Notes: generated by a model not told the origin, from the sequence alone. Numbered from the stretch's first letter, positions 37,322 through 51,224 are shown. The stretch: 64,000 nt of DNA from Rhopalosiphum padi (GCF_020882245.1 NC_083597.1:6048581-6112580); one strand, 5' to 3'. Made by a program: numbers and translations.

Positions 37322-40300
37322 ATGTTTGCTTCAATGTTTAAAACACTCCAAAATAAATCTGAGGTCAAAGCTAAGAAGGAATCATTTGCTGTAGAATCTG
37401 AAACAGTTAAAATTACTTCAAAAGATGTCAAAAACATGTTAACTGAATTGGATGAGATCAAAGATAATTCAGATAATGATGATAATTGTTCCGTGACAAA
37501 AGACGATGTTACTGATGCTATTGAGTTATTGTCTATCATTGATAATCGTCCAGAACATTTAAATGACAATGCTTCAATTGAAAATTTTGATGACACTAAA
37601 AGTGAAGTAAGCTCTATTGGAGAAAACCAAATAGATATTGCTACAATTGAGGATCTCGATATAAAAAAAACTGTGAATCAAATAAATAGTCTTCAATGTT
37701 TATTTACGTGGAATGTAAAGTCAAAAAAGAAGAAAAATTTTATTTTACACATACGGAATAAATATGGAGAATACAACTTAAATATATCTTCATCTGATTT
37801 TACATTAGAAAGGTAGGTTAGTTTTAATAAATTATATTTAAATAAAATACTAGGTACCTATGCATTATAATTAAACATAAGTCAAATTCACTTTTAATTA
37901 ATTAATCATTTTTAATCTATGGCAATGTACCTAACATATTGTAACAACTAGACACTTATAAATGTCAATTATCTTAGTTTTTTCATTAATCACCATAGTA
38001 TTGATACCACATATAACTTCTAAAATAAGCTTATTTCATAGTTATCATTTTTGCATCCGTTCATTACTTATTTCAAAATAGTATACAAAATTACTCATTA
38101 AACTGTCATTCAATAAAATTACTTAAGCAAGAAATCAAAAGATAGTTTCTACTTGCTCACAGTTAAATATTTAATTAAAACAATTGTAAATAATTATCAA
38201 CAGATTTTACCATAAAGTAGAAATTCTTTGTTCTGAATTACTCTTTATCTGTTTTATTTTCATATAGTTTTATATATTGTAATATATGTGATTATTGATT
38301 TATTGTTTTTATCTAAATAAATTGTATAATATGTTAAAAAACCAAATAATAATATGATTTCTAGTATAGTGCTTTATGGAAGGTTCACTGTTAATATAAT
38401 TGGTTTGCTTTATTTAAAAAAATAAAAGGATTATTTTATTATTTTAAAATAAACTGATAGGTAATTGATTAAAAAAATTTCTTTTACGGGGCTAGGGAGA
38501 GGACATTTATTTATATTCTAGCCCACGGGAGAAGTAAACTTTGTCTCAACTAAAGCATATCTAAGTTTATGTATTTGACATATCACAAATTTGGCATCAG
38601 TCAACAATGGTGACTTACTACTGTTAGTCTATACGTATACGCGAAATGGTTTACTTCTTATGTGGGTCATAGTATAAAATATATGGTTTTTAACCTGTTA
38701 CTTTATAATTGTAATCTATAAACTATGATTTACAATCTATTTGGTCCTATAGTTATACAGTTTTAATGCTTATATTAATGATTGTTATTCTTAGATTTAT
38801 AGGTAATTTAATTATTTCTTATGAATTATTTCATAATGGTGAACCCGAATTAGCCCAAATGAAAATATTGGAAATTGGGAAATGGCTTGAAGAATTAGAT
38901 AAAAGTACTGATGAGTTTTATTTATCTATTAAAATTGGTCTTCAACATATTATGAAGGCTACTTTCATTCATATGTTATTTGCTACAAATCTTACTGGAG
39001 AATGTAAATGGGTAAGCTAATTAGGTATTATTTATTTATTGTCATAATGATTACAATTTTAAAGTATGTGTATTATTTTAAATATTATATATCAGTAATG
39101 TTTAAACTAAACACTTATTGTTTAGGTATGAAAAGATTTTTATGTTAATTGTAATGAGTATAATATAATGTTTTTTTTACACAAAAACAGTATAACTTGA
39201 ATCAAGTTACTTGGATGTTTGAGAAAATGCCACAACTAAATCTGCTGTCTCTATCTTACATACATAGAAAACTATCAAATTTGCGTTTAGCAAAACCAAT
39301 TTTGTGTTGTAGGTTTAACAATTTTGAATTAACCTCTATTTGTTAAACAGCTTAATTGTTGTAATAATGTGATCTAAACATTTAATGATGGATAGACTGT
39401 AGTCTAGTCAATCAAAATACTTCATTCAAATTTTTTATACTCACACTCTTACCCCATCTCTGCCTGATATTCAACAACATAGAATATATTATATAAAACT
39501 ATCAACTGTCATTGATTAATTAGTCATAAATTCATAATAATTCATATAATTCAAGACTCATAGGCGTAACTAGGGTGGGCTTTAGCCTCCCTAGAATTTT
39601 TGGGTTAATGTATGTGCATATAAACATATTAGTATTAGCTTTATTTTTGCCTACAATAATATAATATTTCATATAAATGAAAAATCATTGAAATCAGTTG
39701 TAAACCAATAGAAACAATAAATAATAATTCAGTTTAAAATAATTTGTTATAAAACATTTTTGGGAATTTAGCCCCCCTTAACTTAAAGGACTAGTTACGC
39801 CTATGCATATAGTCAATTTAGAAGAGGCTACTCTAATGTTAACAAATGATCCCCAAGCACATCTCAAATTACCTTCACCTATTAATATAAAAAGAATACT
39901 CTATTTTATTTACTTTAATTACCAGGATTAAACTTATTGTTGCTGATAATTTAATTTGCACATCAAACGTAGATTGCTCAGAAATATTTTATCAAAAACC
40001 CTGATTTTTGCAAACAAACAATCTTTTTTTTAAAACAAAACAATGTTGAGTTTTACACCTATCAGTTAAAATATGATAAACCAATATATATTGTGATCCA
40101 AAATTTATATTTCTACAAAAACCAACTAAATTAAAAATAAGTTAGAAAATTTGGACATAATTATAAAGCAAAACACCAATAAAATTACCAATAACTTACA
40201 ACACTCATATAAGATATTAAATTCTTTTGCAACATGTAAAAATAATTTTTTTATGATCATGAATAGAAAATATTATGTGTTGTTGTTGACTCTGTATAAT

Positions 40301-43300
40301 TAATAGGTAACAGCGAGGTTAAGAATTGCTATGCTATACATTTTAATATAAAAAAATATAGTCAACTATAACATGTGATGACCTAATAGCCAAAATATGT
40401 CAGTTTTAATTTTTTTTTTTCAGTTATTGGACGATATTGTGTTAATGTCCATAATGGATTTTAAATCAAGAGCATCTTTATATGCAATACGTGCCGCTGT
40501 ATTAATTGAATATGGTGGAGATGCAAGCTATTTAAAAAAAGCTTGTGAATTAACAAAAAAAGCATGTGATTTAGATCCTAAGACTTCTCATTGGTTTTAT
40601 ATTCGTTCACTTGCACTGACAGCTCAAAGACAATTCTTACTGTCATATAAATCAGTTCCAGCTGAAAATGAAATTAATGCAATTAATCAAGCAAATATTT
40701 TGTTTAATGGAATAAATATACTTTTCAAATATCATGAAATGGTTCTATTTAAAGACACTACACTTGGAAATTATCATAATAATAAAAATCAAAATGATAA
40801 ATTTCTGATCAAAAAAAATTTCCAAGACAACAAAAAAATTGTTAATATGATCAGGTATGTAAATGTATGAGGATTTATTATTTATATTTTTTTTTGTAAA
40901 ATTACTTTTTGAGTATAATTTTCTATTGATTTGAATGATTTTGATATATTTCTATAAATCATTATTGTTTATAGTATATTGTAAATAGAGATTATTTTTA
41001 CTTAAAAATAAAATATGTAATAATAATTATTTATAAAAACATTTCAGTCTATCTTTGAAAAAAGTCAAATTCTATATTTTTTTTTTATAGAACCTTAATA
41101 AGCAAGGATCCAAAAGATCCTCTCTTGGTTGTTAACTGTGCTAGAACATTAATGACTCTTCCAATTATAGTTCGTGATTTTAATTTGGGAAAACAATATT
41201 TGACCAAAGCCTATGAAATGGCACCAAATGATGCAACTGTTTTAAAAGCTATTGAAAAAACAGTTGAAGTTTATAAAGATATTGTAAGATATATTCAAAA
41301 ATAATTGTCATATAATATTTTAGGTAAATGTTTTTTTTTTTTTTTTATTAGTCTAAAAAACAGAGACCTAGAACAACTGAAACTAAAAATAATCATCCAG
41401 TATCGAAGAATAGAACACCAAAATTAGGATCTGATTTAGGATTTATCGTAAAAAAACAAAAAAATGGAGAAGATCCTATTCCTTACCTTACTGATTTAAT
41501 TTCTAAATATAATGGACTCGATAAATCAAAAATTATAGCTCAATTATGTTCGTATTTAATATTATTCACAAACAACTTAAAATCTGGCGTCGAAGAGTTT
41601 ATAAAGTTGATAGAAACACCTGGAATGGCCAATAAAGATATAATTACAGTAAGTATTTTTCTTAAATGTTTTTGAAAGTATAGTAATTTTGACATGTGTT
41701 AAATAATATGGTTTCCTATTTACATTATTCATCTATAATATTTTATTATTATTAATATAATTAATTATATAAAAATAAAATACTAGTTATTCTAATACAA
41801 CTTATTTTAACTTTTAATCAAGTAATGAAAAGCACTTTTTGGAGCATGAAACTTTAGGGGTGGTTTCTAGTAATAAATTATATCAATGTGGTACATTAAG
41901 AGATCAAAAACAAACATTTTTCAAAATTATTGGAAAAACAACAATTGAATTGCTTGATATTTAGTTTTTTTACTATGACTCAAAAATTAAATTTTCACCA
42001 AATGCATATTTATATATTTTCTAAACTTGAAAAACTTAAAAATTTACCATAGGAATCCTTATAAATTATGCATACATAAATGATACAACTTCTGCCATAC
42101 ATTTTTTTAAACTTTATTAAAATCTTAACATTTACAATTTAATTTGTTGTTAACAATTTATGAAATTTTTAATTTTAATACTCAGACTTGAAAATGTAAT
42201 ACATAATTTCTTATATTATTTTTTTACTAAAATAAAAATAAAAAGGTTAGTGTAGACTACATACATTTTTTGTGAGCTTTAGAACTTCAAATGTTAACAA
42301 AATTGGATATTAAACAATAAATTTTATTAAATTAAATATTTTAGTATTTTTTTTATGCGAATCTTAAAATATTTTGTTTAATTTTAAGCTATTAATGCCC
42401 AAATTATTTTCAAACCATTGTATGGTATAAGTACTGACTTAAAATTTAATTTAATTACAGTCATATAACTCATTTATAATGTTATACTATAACTACTATT
42501 AGTTATTATTTTAAAATATATGTTACTTATTTTTGTTAAAATTACTTCAACCTACAGTATAACTAATATCAGTAGGTGCAAGGTTCTATTTGTTTATATA
42601 ACTTTTTATAAGTATTTTATTTGTTTCAGAAACATTCTTCAATATTTGGTTCAAAGCCATTTAATTTATCAGAGCTTATTTGTAATGAAATTAGATTGGC
42701 TACAAATTTAAGTGGTACGTCTTCTGATAATATGCTGTATTATTATAAAATGTTAGCTAAAATCATGGAAACATGTAATCTAAAAATAAAAGAAGTTAAC
42801 TCATCCATGAAGAGCAAGCTCATTGTTGATTCATATGATAAATCTAAATGTTCAAATACATCAGTGCAAAGTGAAACTGAATCTTCAGATAGCGAGACAA
42901 CTGATAAAAATATTAAAAAAAAAAAAAAAAATAGGGTGAAGCACTTGCAAACGAAAGGTCCTAAAATATTTACACAAAAGGATGAATTGAATGAAGAATC
43001 AAAAATTACAAATGATAACTCTAAAAATAGTAAAAATAATAAAAAAACATCAAAAATAGCACAAAATAACAAACCACAGCCACAAAATTCAAAACCACAG
43101 CCACAAAATACAAAATCACAGCCACAAAATACAAAACCACAACCACAGCCAAAAGAATATGATGTCAATCAAATGAAAGTTAAAATGGAAAAAGTTCTAA
43201 ATTCTTCTAATGGAAAAGGGAATGGACTTAACAGTAAATCTAAGAATTTGATTGTGGAGAATTTTGAAAGAACTTTAGAAAAGAATGCCGAATTACATCG

Positions 43301-43550
43301 TTATACCCAACAGTTATATCAAAACATTTTAGCTAGCACACATTCACGTTTTAATTCACCTAGTGTATCTTCTGGTGATCTTAATAGCTATTTTAATCAA
43401 AATAATGCAAACTTTAGCTCACCATTTCAGAATCTTCCACATACCCCACCATTACTTAGTTTAAGACCCCAAATAAATCCACAGAGTCCACAGAATCCAA
43501 AACCTAAATCGAAAACAAATTCTGTTCAATTAAATTCAAAAAAAAAATAG
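37322..43550 (+). CDS. unrecognised protein with TPR-like middle, tandem paralogue A (849 aa)
   Basis: I do not recognise this family. Coding exons are 37322-37812, 38795-39011, 40424-40854, 41091-41283, 41352-41648 and 42630-43550; phases agree and there are no internal stops. Layout: an acidic N-terminus starting MFASMFKTL (about 1-130); a conserved block with LQCLFTWN, ELFHNGEPELAQMKILEIGK and FIHMLFATNLTGECKW; a helical region resembling tetratricopeptide repeats (AIRAAVLIEYGG, KKACDLDPKTSHWFYIRSLA, YLTKAYEMAPNDATVLKAIE); a block with KLGSDLGFIVKKQ and DLISKYNGLDKSKIIAQLCS; then a lysine-, asparagine- and glutamine-rich tail with PQPQN repeats (nucleotides 43071-43155). No signal peptide or membrane segment is seen, so it is probably nuclear or cytosolic. 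Internal exons of 217, 431, 193 and 297 bp are the same lengths in paralogue B. Function unknown; the TPR-like reading is by pattern only. Confidence 0.82.
39559..39805. mobile_element. MITE in intron 2 of paralogue A, 247 bp
   Basis: Inverted ends CATAGGCGTAACTAG are matched exactly by the right end in reverse (CATAGGCGTAACTAG). The interior has GGGCTTTAGCCTCCC at left and AGCCCCCCTTAA at right. It is absent from the corresponding intron of paralogue B as far as I can see, so it probably inserted after the duplication. No clear target duplication. Confidence 0.8.
41206..41569 (+). repeat. near-identical tract shared by paralogues A and B (copy in A)
   Basis: Identical to 49552-49913 except for an indel at the poly-T and acceptor (A has T16 then ATTAG, B has T17 then AG). 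The tract covers the end of exon 4, the whole short intron and most of exon 5. Base differences are frequent immediately outside both ends. Confidence 0.92.
43071..43155 (+). repeat. in-frame PQPQN-type minisatellite in paralogue A
   Basis: About four copies of an 18-21-base unit of the form CCACAGCCACAAAATACAAAA encode repeats of K-P-Q-P-Q-N-(S/T). Paralogue B lacks it. A run of 16 or so A bases at 42916 (encoding lysines) is a second unstable tract in the same exon. Confidence 0.85.
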
Positions 43551-44412
43551 CTTTAACTTATTTCTATTTTTTATTATTATTATTTTTTCATCATAACATA
43601 ATTAAATGTATCTTTAACCTTAACATATTTTTAAATAAATTTAATTTTAAAATTTTGTTTGTAAATGGCTTCAATATTAAATTATAAGTTACTTATATTT
43701 TGTTCATCTTATTACTATAATTTTAAATATATTCACTCATGGCAATGATTGTAAATTGAGTTTACTACTGTAATTGTAATGTACTGTATATTATTTTTCT
43801 AGTAACATATTTTTAAGAAAATAATTTCACCAACTGTTGAGTTAACTGGTTATTGTTTTGCACTATTCAATGAATTGAATATTAAAAATCATTACATAAC
43901 ACCTTCAGGCATTAATAAGCACAATAAAAAAATTAGTAAGAGTGCCAGTGCTTGTATCTGTACTTAGAAATTATACATTTATCAGTGTATTTATGCATAT
44001 CAAGTCTTCCAGATATATTATTGATTGAACACCCACAACGCTCAGTAAAGTTATGATGACGATCAACTATACTCTGGGTTAGAATTGGACCACAATTTTC
44101 TCCTAGTTTCTTAGATTTAGGTCAATGTGTCAATGTTATTTGTTGCTGGATCTGCCAAATGTAAAAGCCCCAATCTCGTGACTATTTGTAGAAGCAAGCT
44201 GAGGCTTTGGACAAGTAGACATTACTATCACACGACTAAATGAGATTAAAGCATAGGGTAACCTGAGTGTACCAGCTAATAAAAATACTGTTTGGCGATA
44301 ATCAATATTTTTAGTTCTTATATTAGTCTACTAATATAATATTGATGTATCTATTTTTCATGATAAACCCATTTTTGAGATATATAAATAATATAAATTG
44401 AATGATTTAAGG
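43551..44412. other. intergenic, 3' flank of paralogue A
   Basis: AATAAA near 43635 is a plausible poly(A) signal. Nothing else could be supported up to the MITE at 44413. Confidence 0.45.
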
Positions 44413-44639
44413 CAGCGTTTCTCAACCTAGGTGTCGCGATTGCCTTGGCTGAGGGTCGTGGCGGTCAAAAATAATAGAACACCGATTTACAAAATGAACC
44501 TTTTGTTCAAAATTTGGCTTTCCCAACGATATGATACAAATTTATACTTAATATAGACAAGGAGGGGGGTCGCGAAGTGATTGAGCATATTTTATACCTT
44601 TTTTGGGGGTCGCGAGACTAAAAAGGTTGAGAAACGCTG
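44413..44639. mobile_element. hAT-type MITE, 227 bp, 8-bp TSD
   Basis: Perfect inverted ends CAGCGTTTCTCAACC / GGTTGAGAAACGCTG, a classic hAT terminus. An exact 8-bp duplication ATTTAAGG flanks it (44405-44412 and 44640-44647). The interior has GGGTCGCGA motifs and no coding capacity. It lies between the two paralogues. Confidence 0.93.
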
Positions 44640-44647
44640 ATTTAAGG

Positions 44648-46028
44648 ATTTAGTTTATTTTATATGTTGCTTATTGTAATTTTACTTGTAACTATTATTT
44701 TAACACGTACTCTATAAATTTGAAAATATTATAAACCATGATTATAGCATTTGTAACAGACTGTATTTTAACTAGCTGTGTCATACTACAATCTTGCTTT
44801 TGGGACAGCATCAATTAAATTTTTTGTTAATTAAATATTTTGAACGAATATATTTACAATCACGCCTATATAGTTTTAATTTTGAACAAAAATAAAAAAT
44901 AAACATCAAACGGTACATGACAGTATAATTTGTCATGAAACGGTACAAAATTGAAAACACACCAAGGTTTATAGTCTTATACACGGTCTTATAGATGACA
45001 AATAGATAATATTATCTATATCCGTGGTACAAACTATCAAGTATCCGTTGACCGTTTGGCGTTTATCAAATATGATGATTATCATTGATGAATTTACTTT
45101 ATCATGGGTATTGCGTATTTGCGTATTGCTGATCGTCCAAAATCCAAATGATACAGGATGCAGCTATGTCTAGCTAGTTCGGCGTTCGCTATATTATTTT
45201 TTTAATTATTAGTGACTAGTGACTTTTTAATAGCTATTATAGTTACCAGTGCATGTCCTAAACTATATAATCTACGAATCTATCTATATCCAAGAGATTA
45301 ATTATAAATATTTAGTGAGCATCACGTACAGTAGGTACTAGGTATATCTACGGTTAAACAATTTTTAATAAAAAATAACATGTATAATTACAAAATGTTG
45401 TTATAAAAAAACATAATTTTAGATCTTGAGCGGTTATGCTTAGGAGTTGGGATGATTGTATTCAGATAAATTGTTTAAATTATTTATTGGTACATTGTGA
45501 TTATATTAAGTCATTTAAGCCCCTAATTGGTCTTTGTTAATATATTTGACGTTCATAGACGCTAAATCTATCACTTTATTAATATCAGATGTATCTATTA
45601 CATACTTGTCTTATTGGTTATTTAAATTTTTAATCAGTTATCAGTGTTAACTTATTATCATTAAATTCTTAATAGGAGGTAAATAAATACTACTTACTTA
45701 TATATTAATTTATTACGGTCTTAATGATTCTTATTTCTTGATTAACGAATGACAAGACACGAAAATCTTTTGTATTCAATATTTATAGTTATTACTGTTA
45801 TTAGTTATTAGTTAAAAGTTATAATTGTTATAATATAATATAGGTAATTAAAACTTATCCAAATGTCTGAGATATCATGATGTGTTAAACTTCTATGTAT
45901 TTTTTCATTTCAATTTAGAAATGTTCGAAAAATTACCGATGTTCAAGTATTGAGAATTTTGAATCTTCTAAATAATACTATAAGAGAAAATTCAATTTGA
46001 ATCTGGTGATAATTATACTTTTACAATC
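44648..46028. promoter_or_regulatory. intergenic; upstream region of paralogue B with likely leader exon at its end
   Basis: AT-rich DNA. The last 100 bases or so, with AGAAAATTCAATTTG and a GTGAGT donor at 46029, resemble the leader exon proposed for paralogue A; further upstream a TTGAGAATTTT-containing stretch near 45951 also has a counterpart near 36922. No other feature is supported. Confidence 0.4.
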
Positions 46029-46124
46029 GTGAGTAACAATTAAAGCTATTACAATATTTTTTTTATTGTAATACTAATAATGTATTTAACTAAACATGTT
46101 TTCTTGTTTTGTATAGCTTTTATC

Positions 46125-49100
46125 ATGTTTGCTTCAATGTTTAAATCACTCTTTAATAAATCTGGTAAAAAAGTCGAGAAGAAACCTACTACTGTGGAAT
46201 CTCAACTAGTTGTAATCACGAAAAAAGATGTTGAAGACATGCTTATTTCGTTGAATGAGATTGATGTTGACGTCAAAGAAGTTTTAGATAATAGTGTTAA
46301 TTGTTCTGTGTCTTCAGATAACATTATTGATGGTATTGAGGCTATTGAGTCAATGACTATTACTGATACTCATCAAGAATATTTTAATGATAGTGCTTCG
46401 GTTGACAATTTTGACGACACTAAAAGTGAAGTAAGCTCTGTTGAAGAAAATCAGCTAGCATTTGAAACAGTTGAAAATTCTGATAAAAACAACACTGCAG
46501 TTAAAATTAATAACCTTCAGTGTTTATTTACGTGGAACATAAAACCAAATAACAAAAAAAATATAATTTTATCGATACAAAATAAATATGGAGATTACAA
46601 CTTGGATTTATCTTCATCTGAGTTTACATTTGAAAGGTTGGTAGATAATATTAATACTAAAAATATATATATCTTTGACTAAGTATATTTTTTATTTGTA
46701 TTTTATGCACAAAGTAGTTTAATGCTTGATTTGTGTGTTGGTATAATGAATATAAAATAAATAATGAATGACATTCCTATTTGAAGAAAAAATTATAATA
46801 TATATAAATAAAAAACCAGCTTATACTTCAAAAATTTGATTTTGGTTCTTGTGTTTAGGTATGTAGGTAATTTAATTATTGGCTATGAATTATTCCACAA
46901 AGGTGAGTCCGAATTAGGACAAATGAAAATATTAGAAATTGGTAAATGGCTTGAAGAATTAGACAACAGCACTGATGAATTTTATTTATCTATTAATGTT
47001 GGTATTCAACATGTTATGAAGGCAACTTTTATTCATATGTTATTTGCTACAAATCTTACTGGAGAGTGTAAATGGGTATGTTATTTTTTAGTTTTTATCA
47101 TAAGAATATAAACTTCATTTTCATGTGTCATTTAACAATTTATATTAAAAATAAATATAATTAGTTTTAGAATATGCTTAACTTAATTCAATTTATAACA
47201 ATTTAATTGTATATGTAACTTGGTACCAATATTGCTTCACAATCAGGTTTTGAAAAACTACTACATAATATAGTATGAATATTGAATACACTATGGAATG
47301 GTAATCAGTAAAAACCAACAAGGTGAAAAACGTTCATTTTGGTTAAAAGTTATTAAAATAGTTGTCGTCATAAATAAAATTATTTTTAAATTTATATAGA
47401 AATTCAAAAGCACACTTTACATTTATGTTAATTTTTACACTTTGGGTTAATTTAGTGATGTTAATACCTATATTAAATAAATAATAATGTATAAATTATA
47501 TTTGAATATACAATGATACCTGTGGGCTTTGATAAAATAAAATTCACTGGGGTATATCATGAAAAAAATTTTTATAAAAATCTATGCCAAATTACAAAAT
47601 AAACTCAAAACATTATGTGAAGAGTATTTATTGTGAGGAAAGAGATTTACCAAATTTTTTAATAGTAATAGCATGTACTATTCAATATCTATGATTTATT
47701 TTTATTATTATTTATTTATTTAATTTAACAATTGACTTATAATATAGTTATACTTTAACTAATATTTGGAATTTTAAAGTTAAATATATTGATGTTTTTT
47801 ACATTGTCGTTTTTTCCTAAATTCTTACAGAACACATGTTGGAACTTTATGATTATTTTCAGTTTTGGTTTTTATAATAATAAAAATATTGATTCTTGTT
47901 CTTCAAAATTAAAAAAAAATTTTGGTAATACCAATTTTAACAAATTTCCCTCCTAAAATTAATACACAATTAAAAATATACATATGAAAAACTATACGAT
48001 CCAAAGCTATTAACATGACAAACGTATTTAGTATTTAGTACTTTTTTAATATACCCTGCATATCTATAAACAGTCATTAATGGAAATGGATATTGTTTAT
48101 AGTTCAAAAATAATTCAACTAAGAAATATTTCATTATTTCATTTTAAATAATCAAGTATTTTCTAACTCCGATATATTTGATTTAAAAGGCTAAGTGTTT
48201 TGAAGGTGCTTGTTATAGCTCTGGTAAATTGTGTCTGAATATGGGTCACTTCAAGGTTTGGTATATACCCTTTTTTCTACTATTCCTTAATATTTTCTTG
48301 ATCGATGTATCTTTCCACTAAATGTATTATAGAATTTAATGCTGTATTTTTCAATGCATGAATCACAATTATAAGTAGCTATGTTATATAATTAATATTA
48401 GTGTGCCATTATTGTTATTATTTTTTATTATATACTTGTAGTGTGTTATAATCATTGCCTACGTTGTAGTTATATTTTATATGGTGTAAAATATTAGAGC
48501 CCATAGCATTATCAAAATGTGTTTCAATTTTTAAAACATTTTAGATAAGGATCCGGTGAAATTTATGTTTCAATAGCTGCAGTTGGGTTTAAGAACCAAT
48601 ACTTTATAATACTGTTCAAACCCCTGGTTGAAACTATTATGTACAAATATTTTATTAATTTTTGTTTAATTTACTAATATTTTTATCAGTCTTTTACAAA
48701 ATAAATATGTATTAAAATTTGTATTAGTGCAGAATGAACATCCAATTTTTATCCCAGTATATTTATCAGTTTTAAAATTCTTAATTTTTCAGTTGTTGGA
48801 TGATATCATACCAATGGCTAATATGGATTCTAAATCAAAAGCCACTGTACATGCAGTACGTGCAGCTGTATTTACTGAATATGGTGGAAGTCCTCACATT
48901 TTTAAAAGAGCTTGTAGCAGTGCAAAAAGAGCATGTGATTTAGATCCTAATACTTCACAGTGGTTTTATATTTATTCACTTGCTTTGACAACTCAAAGGC
49001 AATATTTACAGTCACATAAATCGACTCCAACAGATAATGAAAAAAATGCTGTTCAGAAAGCAATTATGTTGTCTGATGGAAATAATACTATTTTCAATTA

Positions 49101-51072
49101 CCATAGAATGATATTAGATAGAGATACTGCAATTCGATATTATCATGATAATAAAAATAATCATGATAAATTTTGGATTGAAAAAAATCGCCAGGCAAAT
49201 GAAACGATTGTTAAAATGATCAAGTACGTAAAAAAAATTAATTATACTTGGTATCATAGAATAGGTATATGATTATTTACCTATATACTAATTTTGGTAT
49301 AATCTTTCTGTGCTATAAGTATAGACTATATTCCGTATTAGTTAAAAATTTCAATTACATTTAATATACAAGTATTTAAAAGGGAGAGTAGGCTTCCTAT
49401 TTATTTTTAATATTATTATTTATTTTATTATTTTAGAACTATTATAAGCATGGAACCAAAAGATCCTCACTTGGTAGTTAAGTGTGCTAGAACAATAATG
49501 ACACTTCCAATTATGGTCCGTGATTTTAATTCGGGAAAAAAATATTTGGCAAAAGCCTATGAAATGGCACCAAATGATGCAACTGTTTTAAAAGCTATTG
49601 AAAAAACAGTTGAAGTTTATAAAGATATTGTAAGATATATTCAAAAATAATTGTCATATAATATTTTAGGTAAATGTTTTTTTTTTTTTTTTTAGTCTAA
49701 AAAACAGAGACCTAGAACAACTGAAACTAAAAATAATCATCCAGTATCGAAGAATAGAACACCAAAATTAGGATCTGATTTAGGATTTATCGTAAAAAAA
49801 CAAAAAAATGGAGAAGATCCTATTCCTTACCTTACTGATTTAATTTCTAAATATAATGGACTCGATAAATCAAAAATTATAGCTCAATTATGTTCGTATT
49901 TAATATTATTCACTAACAACCTAAGATCTGGCGTCGAAGAGTTTATTAAGTTGATAGAAACACCAGGAATTGCTAATAATTATATAATTACGGTAAAAAT
50001 TTTTAATTATTAAATTATAATGATTTTCAGTAAATATAATATTTAATGTTTTACGCATTTTTTAATTATATTACATACATTTTCTTTTACAATAAATTTT
50101 TTTCTTAAACAATGTATATATTTTTATTTAATATATATATTATATTATATTTATAATGTAAATAAAAAATATCTATTATTACATATTTTTTATTTGTTTT
50201 AGCAACATTTTTCATCATTTGGTTCAAAAAAGTTTCACTTAGCAGAACTTATTTGTAATGAAATAAGGTTGGCTACAAATTCAAGTAGCACTGCTCCTGA
50301 TGATATGTTGTACTTTTTTAAAATGTTAACTAAAATCATGGAAACTTGCAACTTACAGATGAAAGATGTTGATTCATCTTTGAAAGCCAAGCTAATCATT
50401 GATTCTTCTGATAAATCTTTATTGCCAAATAATACACCATATGAAAGTGGAACAGGTTCATCAGATAATGAGAACGATGTTGAAAAAGTTTTTGTAAAAC
50501 GCAGTACTAGAAGTCGTAAGTTTAAGCAAAATATTGGTTCTAAAGTATTTACCAAAATGTCTGAAGCAAATAAAGGATCAAATAGAAGAAATGATAAGTC
50601 TTCTGGTAATCATTTTCCCTCAAGAAATTATCAAAATAAAAACCCCGCAAACACAACTGCAGCAATCGATGAAATGAATTTTAAAATGGCCAAGTTTTTA
50701 AATATTTCTTCTGGTCAAGGATCAAGATATTTTGAAAACTCTAATATTTTGACAACTGAAAACCTTAGAAATGTACAAACACAATCGCAAGTAGAAGAAT
50801 ATACCCACCAGTTATATCAACATATTTCAGCTAATAATAATGCACATCAAAATCAGATAAATATACCGGGTACTTCAACAGGATATCATGGTAGATATTA
50901 TAATACAGGCAATCCTGCATTTCCAAATTTTAGTTCTATGTCTCAATATTCTCATTTTAATAATCAACTACCACCTTCATTACTTGATATAAGACCTCAA
51001 ATAAATCAACAGAACCCAAAACCTCATTCGGACAAGTCAAGACAAAAGAAATGGACTACCAAAAATAAATAA
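46125..51072 (+). CDS. unrecognised protein with TPR-like middle, tandem paralogue B (839 aa)
   Basis: A head-to-tail duplicate of paralogue A. Coding exons are 46125-46636, 46859-47075, 48793-49223, 49437-49629, 49696-49992 and 50203-51072, again without internal stops. The start is ATG 46125 (MFASMFKSL), aligned with paralogue A; an upstream ATG at 46080 lies before the acceptor TATAG ending 46116. Exon 2 differs from A at 11 of 73 residues by my count. In exon 4 all 10 differences fall in the first 38 of 64 residues. The first 75 or so residues of exon 5 are identical. The N-terminal exon and the tail are much more diverged; B has no PQPQN repeat but keeps an N/Q/S-rich tail ending with many K and R residues. 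AATAAA at 51106 is a plausible poly(A) signal. Function unknown, as for A. Confidence 0.82.
49552..49913 (+). repeat. near-identical tract shared by paralogues A and B (copy in B)
   Basis: Counterpart of 41206-41569. The left limit is a C/A difference one base before (A 41205, B 49551); the right limit is an A/T difference (A 41570, B 49914). Confidence 0.92.
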
Positions 51073-51224
51073 ATTGACTGATTTTTTATTACTTTTCTTT
51101 GATTTAATAAAAATGTAAACAGTTTTAATATGATAGTAATTTTAATAAGTAAAATATTTTTTTAAAACTGTTAAAAACAATTTTTGTCTTTTAAGATTTT
51201 AATTATTAAACCTTTGTGTTTATT

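Noticed and set aside
42743..43168. 141-codon minus-strand frame rich in Cys, Gly and Phe
   Set aside because: It is the antisense shadow of the glutamine/proline/lysine tract of paralogue A.
46080..46124. Starting paralogue B at the upstream ATG
   Set aside because: It lies on the intron side of the acceptor ending 46116, and the homologous start in paralogue A matches ATG 46125.
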